Assembly (NCBI GenBank): GCA_027051165.1
Contig: JALTZZ010000156.1
Location: forward strand, 1-32,033
DNA from: an archaeon
GTDB taxonomy: Archaea; Hydrothermarchaeota; Hydrothermarchaeia; JALTZZ01
Length of the DNA: 32,033 nt
Direction: 5' to 3'
In this document: one piece after another, positions 7,949-15,729 of the stretch
How positions within the stretch are numbered: the stretch's first letter is position 1
Layout: every line of letters begins with the position of its first letter
The notes under the pieces: generated by a model
Told to the model about the DNA's origin: nothing
Databases searched by the model: none
Seen by the model: only the letters and a program-made list of their open reading frames with translations
Position numbers and translations under genes: made by a program

Positions 7949-8677
7949 TTATTCAAACTCTTTTCTGTGTGCACCCTCTGGGAAGTAGTGCCATCTCGTT
8001 GGGCTCATGAATATTCCGCCAGCGTGCATTAGCTTGCTGAATGGGAAATACATTGCAAGCAGCTGAACAAGGAAGAAGTGTGTCAAGAACGCAGCATTGT
8101 CAGGTGGTGGAACTGGGCTGAACGACATTAAGCTCTGAATGTAATACTTTACATACGCAACGTCAACCCTTGAAACTTCCGTCATCCATATGCCGGAAAT
8201 GACGATTCCAAGTATGAGGAGCAGAACTATGTAGTCTGGAACAATAGATATCATTCTTATCTCTGGATTTACAATCCTTCTGAGAAGGAGATACAAGCCC
8301 GTTATCGTTATCACTATTCCCACGAGTATTATTGCATCACCTATTGCAGCCCTGACACTTGCGTAAAATCCCGGTGGCATTGGAACAAAGAACTTGAATA
8401 TATGTCCAGATATTGTTAAGAAGAGCCCTACATGGAAAAGCCAGCCACCAAGCCATAGTGTATAGTTACCCTTGAAGTTCAGCAGGCTTCTGAAGAATAT
8501 AACCTCGGATAGAACCCTTATTAAACCTTGAGCTAAGCTCGTCTGCCCGGGAAACACTGCTATATTGTAGCTCGGTGTGTTCCACCATTTTACTATTCTC
8601 CATATAAAGCCAACCACAAGCACTAAAACCGCTATATACGGCAAATATACCCCTATAAACGTTGTTATTGCCCCCAT
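7949..8677 (-). CDS. dsrM: DsrM/NarI-like membrane cytochrome b subunit
   Basis: A dihaem b-type membrane subunit that exchanges electrons with menaquinone and passes them to DsrK. Five hydrophobic segments lie at about 13-30, 75-97, 113-132, 148-166 and 198-217. Four histidines (82, 92, 200, 218) sit in the paired arrangement HVGLFLTISGH and HFF...LMH expected for two NarI-type haems. The start chosen is ATG 8677, with GGGTGA six bases upstream; GTG 8683 directly abuts that site and is less likely. The length of 242 residues is usual. It is the first gene of dsrM-dsrK-lipoprotein and is divergent from lon. Confidence 0.9.
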   Translation of the reverse strand: MGAITTFIGVYLPYIAVLVLVVGFIWRIVKWWNTPSYNIAVFPGQTSLAQGLIRVLSEVIFFRSLLNFKGNYTLWLGGWLFHVGLFLTISGHIFKFFVPMPPGFYASVRAAIGDAIILVGIVITITGLYLLLRRIVNPEIRMISIVPDYIVLLLILGIVISGIWMTEVSRVDVAYVKYYIQSLMSFSPVPPPDNAAFLTHFFLVQLLAMYFPFSKLMHAGGIFMSPTRWHYFPEGAHRKEFE

Positions 8678-9097
8678 ACTCACTCACCCAAAGTCAATAT
8701 TTCAGATGATAAATTATGATATACCAATATAAATATTTTTCTATAATTTCAACTTAATATTGTAAATTATTCCACAGGAACAACTTTTAGAAAATATTCA
8801 CCTTACCTTTAGGATTTTTACGATATAGAAAATATTATTATATTTCATTTGTAAGTAATTATGATCAGTTATTATTTATTATATTCAACAGCTTTCGAAT
8901 ATCCATAGCGGTGTCTATACAGATTCTCAGCTTATACATGCACAGAGACAAAAAATAGATTTAATTTTGGGCAAGATAATGTTTCTATTTTGATATAAGG
9001 TTTTCAGCTCAGCCTTAAAAGATAGCCGATTTGCACCTCTTAAAAAATTTTGAGAGATACTATTTATATATCTCGTTATCATTTATTAGATAAATTA
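8678..9097. other. Divergent intergenic region, dsrM and lon promoters
   Basis: About 420 AT-rich bases without a credible gene. For dsrM (minus) a TATA candidate GAAAAATATTTATATT lies at 8726-8741, predicting a start near 8707 and a leader of about 30 bases. For lon (plus) TATTTATATAT lies at 9061-9071, predicting a start near 9091, 7 bases before the ATG. The middle holds two copies of TAGAAAATATT (near 8789 and 8826) and a distant inverted pair AAAATAGA (8952-8959) / TCTATTTT (8984-8991). None of these is strong enough to call an operator or RNA gene. Confidence 0.45.
9059..9071 (+). promoter_or_regulatory. TATA box of lonB
   Basis: TATTTATATAT centred about 32 bases before the ATG at 9098, typical of archaeal promoters with very short leaders. 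Confidence 0.5.
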
Positions 9098-10984
9098 ATG
9101 AGCGATGGTGAGGATATAGAACTAATGGATTTTAAGACAACGGAAGAAATAAAAGTCCCGGAAAAGCTTATAGATCAGGTTATAGGACAAGATCATGCTG
9201 TAGAAATTATAAAAAAAGCTGCGAAGCAGAGAAGGAATGTTCTCTTGATAGGAGAGCCGGGAACAGGTAAAAGCATGCTCGGACAAGCGATGGCAGAGCT
9301 CCTTCCTACAGAGGAGCTTGAGGATATTCTTGTTTATCCAAACAAGGAGGATAGGAACAACCCGATTATAGAAACCGTAAAAGCTGGTGAAGGAGAAAAA
9401 ATTGTAAAAATGTATAGAGAAAGAAAGAAGAGTGTTGAAGCTCCAATAAATTTGATGTTTAAGCTTTTATTTTTAGCCATAGTCTTCCTCGTTCTCTATT
9501 ACGGATTGCTCGTGTCACCCCCTCAGCCCTATGTTCTCTTCGCTGGAATAATAGCAAGTGTGTTTCTTCTAATGGGTAGGCAGTATATCAGGGTTAAAGA
9601 CGATGTGCTCGTTCCAAAGCTTCTTGTAAACAACGCTGGAAAAACAAAGGCTCCGTTTGTAGATGCCACAGGAGCACATGCTGGTGCACTGTTTGGAGAC
9701 GTTAGGCATGACCCGTTTCAGAGCGGCGGCTTAGAAACGCCACCTCATGAGCTTGTTGAGCCTGGTGCAATTCACAAGGCTCACAAGGGGGTGCTATTCA
9801 TAGACGAAATTGCAACGCTTAGCATAGACAGCCAGATAAAGCTTCTAACAGCTATGCAGGAGAAGAAGTTTCCGATAACCGGGCAGAGCGAACGTTCAAG
9901 CGGTGCAATGATAAGAACAACTCCAGCACCATGCGATTTCATACTCGTGGCTGCAGGGAATATAGAGACCGTTGAGAAGATGCACCCTGCTCTACGCTCA
10001 AGGATAAGAGGCTATGGCTACGAGGTATACATGAACGACGTTATGGACGATACCCTCGAAAACAGAAACAAGCTTGTTCAGTTTGTTGCTCAGGAGGTTA
10101 AAAAGGACGGAAAAATACCACACTTCACAAGGGAGGCTGTTATAGAAATAATAAAGGAAGCAAGAAGGAGATCTGGAAGAAGGGGCAAGCTTACGCTGAA
10201 GCTGAGAGAGCTCGGAGGCTTGGTTAGGGTGGCTGGAGATATAGCGAGAAGCGAGGGTGCAAAATACGTCGAGGCGAGGCACGTTATAAAGGCTAAGGAA
10301 TTTGCAAGAACGCTGGAACAGCAGATAGCAGATAGATACGTCAAGCTTAAGAAGGAGTATGAGGTCTACAAGACGAGCGGTGTTGAGATAGGCAGGGTAA
10401 ACGGTTTGGCGGTTATAGGCGATGATAGCGGAATAGTTCTTCCCATAGTTGCCGAGGTAGTTCCTTCGCTGAGCAAAGAAGAGGGGAGAATAATTGCCAC
10501 AGGGAAGCTCGGCGAAATAGCAAAAGAAGCCATAGAAAATGTGAGTGCTCTCATTAAAAAATATACTGGCAAGGATATAAGCAACTACGATATACACGTC
10601 CAATTTCTGCAGACGTATGAGGGCATAGAAGGGGATAGTGCAAGCATAAGTGTTGCAACCGCAGTAATAAGTGCCTTGGAGAACATCCCGGTTAAGCAGG
10701 AAGTTGCGATGACGGGTTCGCTGAGTATTAGAGGAGACGTCCTTCCAGTAGGAGGGATAAATCCAAAGATAGAAGCTGCAATAAAGGCTGGAATAAAAAA
10801 GGTTATAATACCAAAGGCTAATCTTAAGGATGTCATGGTTGATAGAAGTAAGATAGAAATTGTTGCTGTAGAATCTTTAAGCGAGGTTCTTGAGCACGCA
10901 TTAGCAGTAGATAAGATAAAGCCAAAGAGAAGCATTGCATTTCTTCCAAGCAAGAGCAAAGAGAAGAGCATTGCCGACCTATAA
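9098..10984 (+). CDS. lonB: Archaeal membrane-anchored Lon protease (LonB)
   Basis: An ATP-dependent protease anchored to the membrane, degrading unfolded or regulatory membrane-near proteins. ATG 9098 is chosen because it follows the TATA box by about 32 bases; an upstream in-frame TTG at 9050 would precede the expected transcript start. The protein has 628 residues. Walker A is GEPGTGKS (52-59), two transmembrane segments lie near 120-137 and 143-161 inserted in the AAA domain (the LonB signature), Walker B is GVLFIDE (231-237), and the C-terminal protease domain has EGDSASIS with catalytic Ser514 and NPKIEA with Lys557. The 43-residue Ser-Lys spacing is the same as in the characterised Archaeoglobus Lon. 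It is monocistronic, convergent with the next gene with only 2 bases between stops. Confidence 0.96.
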   Translation: MSDGEDIELMDFKTTEEIKVPEKLIDQVIGQDHAVEIIKKAAKQRRNVLLIGEPGTGKSMLGQAMAELLPTEELEDILVYPNKEDRNNPIIETVKAGEGEKIVKMYRERKKSVEAPINLMFKLLFLAIVFLVLYYGLLVSPPQPYVLFAGIIASVFLLMGRQYIRVKDDVLVPKLLVNNAGKTKAPFVDATGAHAGALFGDVRHDPFQSGGLETPPHELVEPGAIHKAHKGVLFIDEIATLSIDSQIKLLTAMQEKKFPITGQSERSSGAMIRTTPAPCDFILVAAGNIETVEKMHPALRSRIRGYGYEVYMNDVMDDTLENRNKLVQFVAQEVKKDGKIPHFTREAVIEIIKEARRRSGRRGKLTLKLRELGGLVRVAGDIARSEGAKYVEARHVIKAKEFARTLEQQIADRYVKLKKEYEVYKTSGVEIGRVNGLAVIGDDSGIVLPIVAEVVPSLSKEEGRIIATGKLGEIAKEAIENVSALIKKYTGKDISNYDIHVQFLQTYEGIEGDSASISVATAVISALENIPVKQEVAMTGSLSIRGDVLPVGGINPKIEAAIKAGIKKVIIPKANLKDVMVDRSKIEIVAVESLSEVLEHALAVDKIKPKRSIAFLPSKSKEKSIADL

Positions 10985-10986
10985 CT

Positions 10987-11904
10987 TTATTTTTCTACAG
11001 TTTTCTCTTTAAGTTCTTTTAACACCTTCTCTGCACGTTTTTTATATTTTTTATCAAAATCCTTCTTTAAAAAATCTTCAAGAGTCGAGATCCAGTCTTT
11101 TATCAGTTCTTTTTCCTTATCAGGAATTTTTTCTGCAATAAGCTTTGGCTTTCCCTCAGCACCACCTTCTGGCACGTAAAAATCTTTTATACTGTAGAAC
11201 CCAGCCTTAAACAGAACGTATCCGAGCCTTGTTATGATTTCCGGAACTCCAATAGCGAGGCTCATTGCAGTTTCGCGATCGTCTAAATAGCCCACCATCA
11301 ATCTCTCAACATTCAACGCTTTGGAAAGCTTCTTAAAGAATAAAATTTCAGCTTTAAATCCAAACTTTCTCTTTCTATCTCTTATTTTAAAAAATTTTTT
11401 ATAATCTACCTCAGCCCAGGGCTTTATGTATTTCGTTCCGCTAAAGTATATCACTTTAGCAATAGGTTTTTCTGATATTTTTCTTCCTTTTTTAACATAA
11501 AGCTCGAAATATACTCCAAATTTTGTTTTTTTGGAATTTTTTGAGAAAACTTCATACTTATCTATTCTAAAAAATATGTCGATAATCTCACTTTTTCTAT
11601 TCTTATAAAACCTTTTTTCAAATAAAAATGGCATTCTATATACATTTCCGCACTCAAGACATGTAACAACAATTCTTGAATTATGAATTCTGAACCTTGC
11701 ATTAAATCCCGGTTTTAGGAGCGTTTTACATTCTTTACATATAAAAAATCTGTATTCTTTCGGTATTCTTACATTGTGCCTCATGGATATCTTTCTCGCA
11801 AGCTCAATGTATCTCTTAGCCCTCTCTCTATTTTCCTTGAAAATTTTATCTGCAAGCTCAAGAAGTTTTTTTATTCTCTCCCTTGCTATCTTCTTGGCAT
11901 TCAT
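10987..11904 (-). CDS. RNase P Rpp21/Rnp4 domain fused to a DUF1122-like domain
   Basis: The first 90 residues match archaeal RNase P protein component 4 (Rpp21): a long basic helical start, the ARKISMRHNVRIPKEY motif, and a zinc ribbon with Cys56/Cys59 (CKEC) and Cys82/Cys85 (CLEC). Rpp21 partners with Rpp29 to help the RNase P RNA cleave tRNA 5' leaders. Free-standing archaeal versions are usually only about 100-150 residues. Here the frame continues without interruption to 305 residues. The remainder (about 110-280) resembles the archaeal DUF1122 family, including the GVPEIITRLGYVLFKAGFY and FYVPEGGAEGKPKL stretches, followed by a lysine/glutamate-rich tail. The DUF1122 call is from memory and moderate. 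The ATG at 11904 is almost leaderless from the shared TATA region at 11923-11940. Confidence 0.75.
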   Translation of the reverse strand: MNAKKIARERIKKLLELADKIFKENRERAKRYIELARKISMRHNVRIPKEYRFFICKECKTLLKPGFNARFRIHNSRIVVTCLECGNVYRMPFLFEKRFYKNRKSEIIDIFFRIDKYEVFSKNSKKTKFGVYFELYVKKGRKISEKPIAKVIYFSGTKYIKPWAEVDYKKFFKIRDRKRKFGFKAEILFFKKLSKALNVERLMVGYLDDRETAMSLAIGVPEIITRLGYVLFKAGFYSIKDFYVPEGGAEGKPKLIAEKIPDKEKELIKDWISTLEDFLKKDFDKKYKKRAEKVLKELKEKTVEK

Positions 11905-11920
11905 CTCAGCATGATATTTC

Positions 11921-11940
11921 CATTTTTAAAATATAATAAG
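11921..11940. promoter_or_regulatory. Shared AT-rich TATA region for divergent rnp4-fusion and 55-aa gene
   Basis: TTTTTAAAATATAATAAG reads as a TATA element on both strands. It would place transcript starts near 11906 (minus; ATG at 11904) and 11956 (plus; ATG at 11980). Confidence 0.4.
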
Positions 11941-11979
11941 TTTTCGACCCACGAGCTATGTGATAAAAAGGTGATAACA

Positions 11980-12147
11980 ATGCCGAAAAAGAAAAAAAGA
12001 AGAAAGAACCCTTATTGGGTTGAAGAAGATAATATGATATTTGGAAAGATTAAAAGAAGAAAATTAAGAAAAGATGAATATTATGATCTGTTAACAGGTA
12101 AAATAAAAAGAAAAAAAGGAAAATCCTTACTTGACGAGATATTTTAA
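11980..12147 (+). CDS. Small, strongly basic protein of unknown function (55 aa)
   Basis: ATG 11980 is preceded by GGTGAT at a good distance and by a TATA region. The product is 55 residues and opens with a PKKKKRRK block. It contains two similar segments, MIFGKIKRRKLRK and LLTGKIKRKKGKS, separated by DEYYD, which suggests an internal duplication. The Lys/Arg content suggests nucleic-acid or ribosome binding, but I do not recognise the family. A gene for a two-helix membrane protein follows 15 bases downstream. An upstream extension of the frame exists but overlaps the divergent gene and is disregarded. Confidence 0.6.
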   Translation: MPKKKKRRKNPYWVEEDNMIFGKIKRRKLRKDEYYDLLTGKIKRKKGKSLLDEIF

Positions 12148-12162
12148 ACATGGTGATTCCTC

Positions 12163-12360
12163 GTGTCGGATGGAGTTCCAAAATATATAAGTAATGTAGT
12201 TGTTCTGGTATTTGTTTCTTTCATTTTCTGGCATATTAAGAAGGTGTTGTGTAATATAAGCCCAGATTACTGCTTTTGGATAAATATTAACGCCTATCTG
12301 CTCATTATAATAACTACTTTGTATATTATCGTAGGTGGAATTGTTATTCTGAGGGGATAG
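12163..12360 (+). CDS. Small two-helix membrane protein, unknown function (65 aa)
   Basis: GTG start at 12163 with GGTGAT about 6 bases upstream; no ATG is available in frame. The predicted protein has two hydrophobic segments, about residues 10-30 (NVVVLVFVSFIFWHI) and 44-63 (AYLLIIITTLYIIVGGIVIL), joined by a short loop holding two Cys (LCNISPDYC). It lies 15 bases after the basic 55-residue protein, so the two are likely one transcript. It ends 8 bases before the convergent nep1 stop. I do not recognise the family, and the coding call depends on the ribosome binding site and hydrophobic pattern. Confidence 0.5.
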   Translation: MSDGVPKYISNVVVLVFVSFIFWHIKKVLCNISPDYCFWININAYLLIIITTLYIIVGGIVILRG

Positions 12361-12368
12361 TATGAATT

Positions 12369-13046
12369 TTAAAGAACTTCCCTAACTGCTCTGTATATCG
12401 TGATAACCTCGCAGACAACAGCTAAGGTGTTTAAAGGCTTGTCAAAAATGCTTATTCTCTCGCATTCGTAGCCTTTGAAATCATACTGCTTCCTATAGTC
12501 TCCATGAGGGAAGGCTCCGACGATTACGCATATATTATCCTCTTTCATTAACTCCAAAAATTTTTTGTAGTTATATTCTGCTTTGTCATCCATTATTATT
12601 ATCTTTCTCGGATTTATATCTCTTATAAGGTCTTCTATATCCATATCCCTCATTTCAAGCAAAATCTTTCCCTCAGCCTCTATTACTCTATCTTTAAAAA
12701 GTTTTTCAATAACCCCCTTAAATCTGTTGTAATTTTTTGGCAACCTTGTTTCTGGATTTATATAAATAATCTGGTCGTTTCTTGTGTGAACATAGCACCT
12801 CAAAGCTTTGGATTTGTTTAACGGAGATTCAAGGATGTTAAGCAGGCTTGCATGAACGATATCCGGTCTTCCTCGCCTATTGCCGTCTTTTAGCTCTCTA
12901 AGGGCTGCATGATGCAAACTTGAATCAAGAAGGATGTATTTTGGCTTCTTTTTAACTTTTTTCGCATGCTTAACTATTGCTCTGTGCTTCCATAGCTCCT
13001 TTGGAATTGTTTCAAGCTCCGCCTCTGCAAGAATTATGTGCAGCAC
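12369..13046 (-). CDS. nep1: 16S rRNA pseudouridine N1-methyltransferase Nep1
   Basis: A SPOUT-class methyltransferase (Emg1/Nep1) that methylates N1 of a pseudouridine in small-subunit rRNA helix 35 and aids 40S/30S assembly. Of 225 residues, the signature parts are LLDSSLHHAAL (about 40-50), GRPDIVHASLLN (about 59-70), LPKNYNRFKGVIEKL and the SAM-knot motifs VGAFPHGDY and LNTLAVVCEVITIYR near the C-terminus. The start is GTG 13046 with GAGGTT about 8 bases upstream. It is the last gene of a minus-strand run with dph2 and a membrane sORF, 4 bases after the sORF stop, suggesting translational coupling. It converges with the small membrane protein gene. Confidence 0.93.
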   Translation of the reverse strand: MLHIILAEAELETIPKELWKHRAIVKHAKKVKKKPKYILLDSSLHHAALRELKDGNRRGRPDIVHASLLNILESPLNKSKALRCYVHTRNDQIIYINPETRLPKNYNRFKGVIEKLFKDRVIEAEGKILLEMRDMDIEDLIRDINPRKIIIMDDKAEYNYKKFLELMKEDNICVIVGAFPHGDYRKQYDFKGYECERISIFDKPLNTLAVVCEVITIYRAVREVL

Positions 13047-13050
13047 GGTT

Positions 13051-13200
13051 TTAACCTCTTATTTGCTTTAAAATTATGATAATAAAGACGATTGCTCCTA
13101 TTATCAGCAGTATATTTGCAATCACCATTGCATAGTGCATGTAGTATGCGAGCTTCTCTTTATCCTCAAGAAAGTTTTTCACAACCACCACCAGCCCCAT
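13051..13200 (-). CDS. Small single-helix membrane protein between dph2 and nep1 (49 aa or 43 aa)
   Basis: A short frame filling the gap between dph2 and nep1. ATG 13200 abuts the dph2 TAA directly. A GTG at 13182 (giving 43 residues, KNFLEDKEKLAYYMHYAM...) has GGTGGT just upstream and is perhaps the true start. Residues about 24-44 are strongly hydrophobic (MVIANILLIIGAIVFIIIIL), preceded by a charged, Tyr-rich stretch and ended by KQIRG. The stop lies 4 bases before the nep1 GTG. Tail-anchored topology and tight packing support a real gene. I do not know the family or function. Confidence 0.6.
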   Translation of the reverse strand: MGLVVVVKNFLEDKEKLAYYMHYAMVIANILLIIGAIVFIIIILKQIRG

Positions 13201-14193
13201 TTAAATAAACTCGTCCATCTCATACTTTTCTTTTTCACCGAGCATTATATCAAGTTCATTTGGGGTTAGGATAATTTTTTTAAATTTTGCTGCATCATCT
13301 ATGGCAACCCTTGGGCATGCGGTGTTGACAAATACATCTACATCAAAAGGTATCAAGTTTTCTTCTCTTATTTCATCGAGATAGATATAATATGGTTTTA
13401 TTTTATACTTTTTAAGCTTTTCTCCTATAGCAAATGCCAACTTTAGCCTTTGCTGACCTTTCTTAGCCCCTATTATTATTCCGATCTTTTTTGGATTTTT
13501 TATCTTGGCTTCAAGTATCTTGGAGTATCTTATTTTTAAAATTCTCTCAACCTCTTTGCTTACGTCTTCTATTTTCCTTAGAACCGGATCGTATATAAGA
13601 ACCCTCTTTCCAGTAGCAATAGCTAAGCCAATTGCATGGAACTTTCCAGTTCCTATGTATATGTATTCATCCACATCAACATCTTTTGCTGTTCCAAAGT
13701 AACAGCCAAGTATCTGCCCGTCATACTTTACTCTTCCCTTTTTTCTTCCTATTTTAACTTCATATCCCTTTTTCTCAAGGATTTCTTTTGCATGCTTAAG
13801 GAGGTGGACATACTGAATGCTCGCAGCGAGCCCAATTTTTCTGCCTTTTAAATAATTTTCTATAAATGAAAATCTTGCATCTAATCTTATATTAGCCCTT
13901 GTATCTATGAATACAGCCTTACTTTTTACTATTTTATTATGTGCAAAGTGAAACACTGCATCGACGATGCTTTCAAGCTCATAGTCAACATCACAAGCAC
14001 CATAGCATGGATTCGCATCTATTATAACTTTGCAACTTGTTCTCCCCTCTATATATTCAGCAAGCTTCAGTGCATATATTTTCAGACCTTCTGGGAGCTG
14101 TAAAGCTACTGTTTTGTATCGTTTCTCCTTTATTTCATTTATTATAAAATCTAAGTCAAAATCGTAATCAGTAGGAAGGTCTTCCCCTCGCAA
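13201..14193 (-). CDS. dph2: Diphthamide biosynthesis radical-SAM enzyme Dph2
   Basis: Archaeal Dph2 homodimer subunit, which uses a 4Fe-4S cluster and SAM to transfer the 3-amino-3-carboxypropyl group to the His of elongation factor 2, the first step to diphthamide. The three cluster cysteines, one per domain, are visible: NPCYGAC (Cys63/Cys67), ILGCYFG (Cys164) and NTACPRVAIDD (Cys293). The 330-residue length is normal. No ATG lies near the start; TTG 14193, behind a purine-rich AAGGAAA, is the most likely initiator, and this overlaps the end of the CBS gene by 26 bases. A 49-codon membrane frame follows directly after its stop. Confidence 0.92.
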   Translation of the reverse strand: MRGEDLPTDYDFDLDFIINEIKEKRYKTVALQLPEGLKIYALKLAEYIEGRTSCKVIIDANPCYGACDVDYELESIVDAVFHFAHNKIVKSKAVFIDTRANIRLDARFSFIENYLKGRKIGLAASIQYVHLLKHAKEILEKKGYEVKIGRKKGRVKYDGQILGCYFGTAKDVDVDEYIYIGTGKFHAIGLAIATGKRVLIYDPVLRKIEDVSKEVERILKIRYSKILEAKIKNPKKIGIIIGAKKGQQRLKLAFAIGEKLKKYKIKPYYIYLDEIREENLIPFDVDVFVNTACPRVAIDDAAKFKKIILTPNELDIMLGEKEKYEMDEFI

Positions 14194-14611
14194 TTTCCTT
14201 CTTCCTCGACTTAGCTATTTCATCTAAGACCCAGCAGGATAGATACCTAATATACTGTGCAACATCCGCTATCGAGAGCATGCCAACTACGCTCTTATCC
14301 TCGCTAACTATTGGTAGTCTTCTAATTTTATTTTTTCCCATAAGTTCGCATGCCTCTAATATGTCCATTTTCTCGCTTCCATAAACAACATTTCTCGTCA
14401 TAATGTTTTTTATCGTGGATTTAGGATCAATTCCGTTTGCAACAGCCCTTATAACTATATCTCTATCTGTAACAATTCCAGAGATCTTCCCTTCTTTTGT
14501 TATAACAACTGTTCCTATATTGTATTCTTTCATGAGCTTTGCAACATTTTCTATGCTTTCACTTTCATCAACAGTTATAACTGGTGTTGTCATTACGTCT
14601 CCAACTTTCAT
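14168..14611 (-). CDS. CBS-domain pair protein
   Basis: A stand-alone pair of CBS domains (147 residues), the type that binds adenine nucleotides or SAM and senses energy or ligand state. The first repeat opens with VGDVMTTPVITVDESESI and has GIVTDRDIVIRA. The second has NIMTRNVVYGSE, IRRLPIVSED and GMLSIADVAQYI. A basic tail KSRKKEIARGR follows, and the reading frame overlaps dph2. ATG 14611 has GGTGATT upstream. Its partner is unknown; the neighbours trpD and dph2 do not suggest one. Confidence 0.9.
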   Translation of the reverse strand: MKVGDVMTTPVITVDESESIENVAKLMKEYNIGTVVITKEGKISGIVTDRDIVIRAVANGIDPKSTIKNIMTRNVVYGSEKMDILEACELMGKNKIRRLPIVSEDKSVVGMLSIADVAQYIRYLSCWVLDEIAKSRKKEIARGRPSY

Positions 14612-14641
14612 AGAATCACCATAAAAATTAAGAAAAATAAC

Positions 14642-15697
14642 TTAAACAATCTTTTCTTCAATCTTCCTTAGTCTATCTAAGCTTCCGCCACTTTCTCTTA
14701 TAAGCTCCACAAGTTTTTCATACGCCTTTCCTTCCTCTATAGCATTTTTCGCCATTTCCACGCCATCTTCGATGCTCTTTACAACACCCGCTAAGTATAT
14801 AGCCGCTCCGGAGTTGAGAAGAACGATGTCTCTCATTGCACCTTTTTCTATACCTTTTATAACTTCTAATGCTTTAATCGTGTTGTATTCTAAGTCTTTT
14901 GCGAGTATCTCCTTTATATCTGCTTTTTTAATATTAAAGTCCTCCGGCTCTATGTAGTATGTCTCTATCTTCCCGTTTTTAAGCTCGCTGACCTTTGTTC
15001 TTGTTGTAACCGATATTTCGTCCAAGCCCTCTAATCCGTGAACAACCATAGCCCTTTCTATGCCAAGCTTTAGAAGGACGTTGGCAATTTTTTCCGTTAG
15101 TTCCTTGTCAAACACTCCAAGGAGCTGAGCACTTGCACTCGCTGGATTTGTTAGAGGTCCAAGGATGTTGAATACTGTTCTAATTCCGAGATCCTTTCTA
15201 ACCTTCGCAACATTTTTCATTGCTTTATGGAATATTGGAGAAAATAAAAACCCTATTCCTATTTTTTCTATTAATTTCTCGGTATCCTTAGGACTAATGT
15301 CTATTTTTACTCCAAGTGATTCAAGTATATCTGCACTCCCGCTCTTGCTTGTTACAGCTCTGTTTCCATGCTTTGCAACATATGCTCCAGAAGAAGCTGC
15401 CACTATTGCAGATATTGTGCTCACATTTATTGTTTTCACCTTATCCCCACCGGTTCCGCAGGTATCTATTAAGGTTCCATCAACCTTAGGATTTATTTTC
15501 TCTGCAAACTCTCTCATAACTCTTGCAAATGCTGTTATTTCGTCAATACTCTCTCCTTTAGCTCTCAATGCTGCTAAAAACCCAGCAACTTGAGCTTCGT
15601 TTGCATTCCCACTCATTATTATCTTCATCGCATTTTCCGCCTCTTCCTCACTTAGATCAAGATTTTCAACAACCTTCTCTATATACTGCCTCAGCAT
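14642..15697 (-). CDS. trpD: Anthranilate phosphoribosyltransferase
   Basis: TrpD joins phosphoribosyl-pyrophosphate to anthranilate in tryptophan biosynthesis. The length of 351 residues is normal. Motifs are: DTCGTGGDKVKTINVST (PRPP loop), KHGNRAVTSKSGSADILE, RKDLGIRTVFNILGPLTNPA and VVHGLEGLDEIS. The residue after GTGGD is Lys rather than the usual Gly, a small deviation. No other trp pathway gene is beside it in this window, which is unusual, although trpS lies 12 kb away. It follows wecB by 32 bases and precedes the CBS gene by 30, all minus strand. Confidence 0.93.
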   Translation of the reverse strand: MLRQYIEKVVENLDLSEEEAENAMKIIMSGNANEAQVAGFLAALRAKGESIDEITAFARVMREFAEKINPKVDGTLIDTCGTGGDKVKTINVSTISAIVAASSGAYVAKHGNRAVTSKSGSADILESLGVKIDISPKDTEKLIEKIGIGFLFSPIFHKAMKNVAKVRKDLGIRTVFNILGPLTNPASASAQLLGVFDKELTEKIANVLLKLGIERAMVVHGLEGLDEISVTTRTKVSELKNGKIETYYIEPEDFNIKKADIKEILAKDLEYNTIKALEVIKGIEKGAMRDIVLLNSGAAIYLAGVVKSIEDGVEMAKNAIEEGKAYEKLVELIRESGGSLDRLRKIEEKIV

Positions 15698-15729
15698 ATC
15701 TACTGACCATCAATTATCAAATATAAACA

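Noticed and set aside
8466-8687. 73-codon minus-strand frame inside dsrM
   Set aside because: It is an off-frame shadow of the dsrM coding sequence; dsrM has clear haem ligands and membrane segments.
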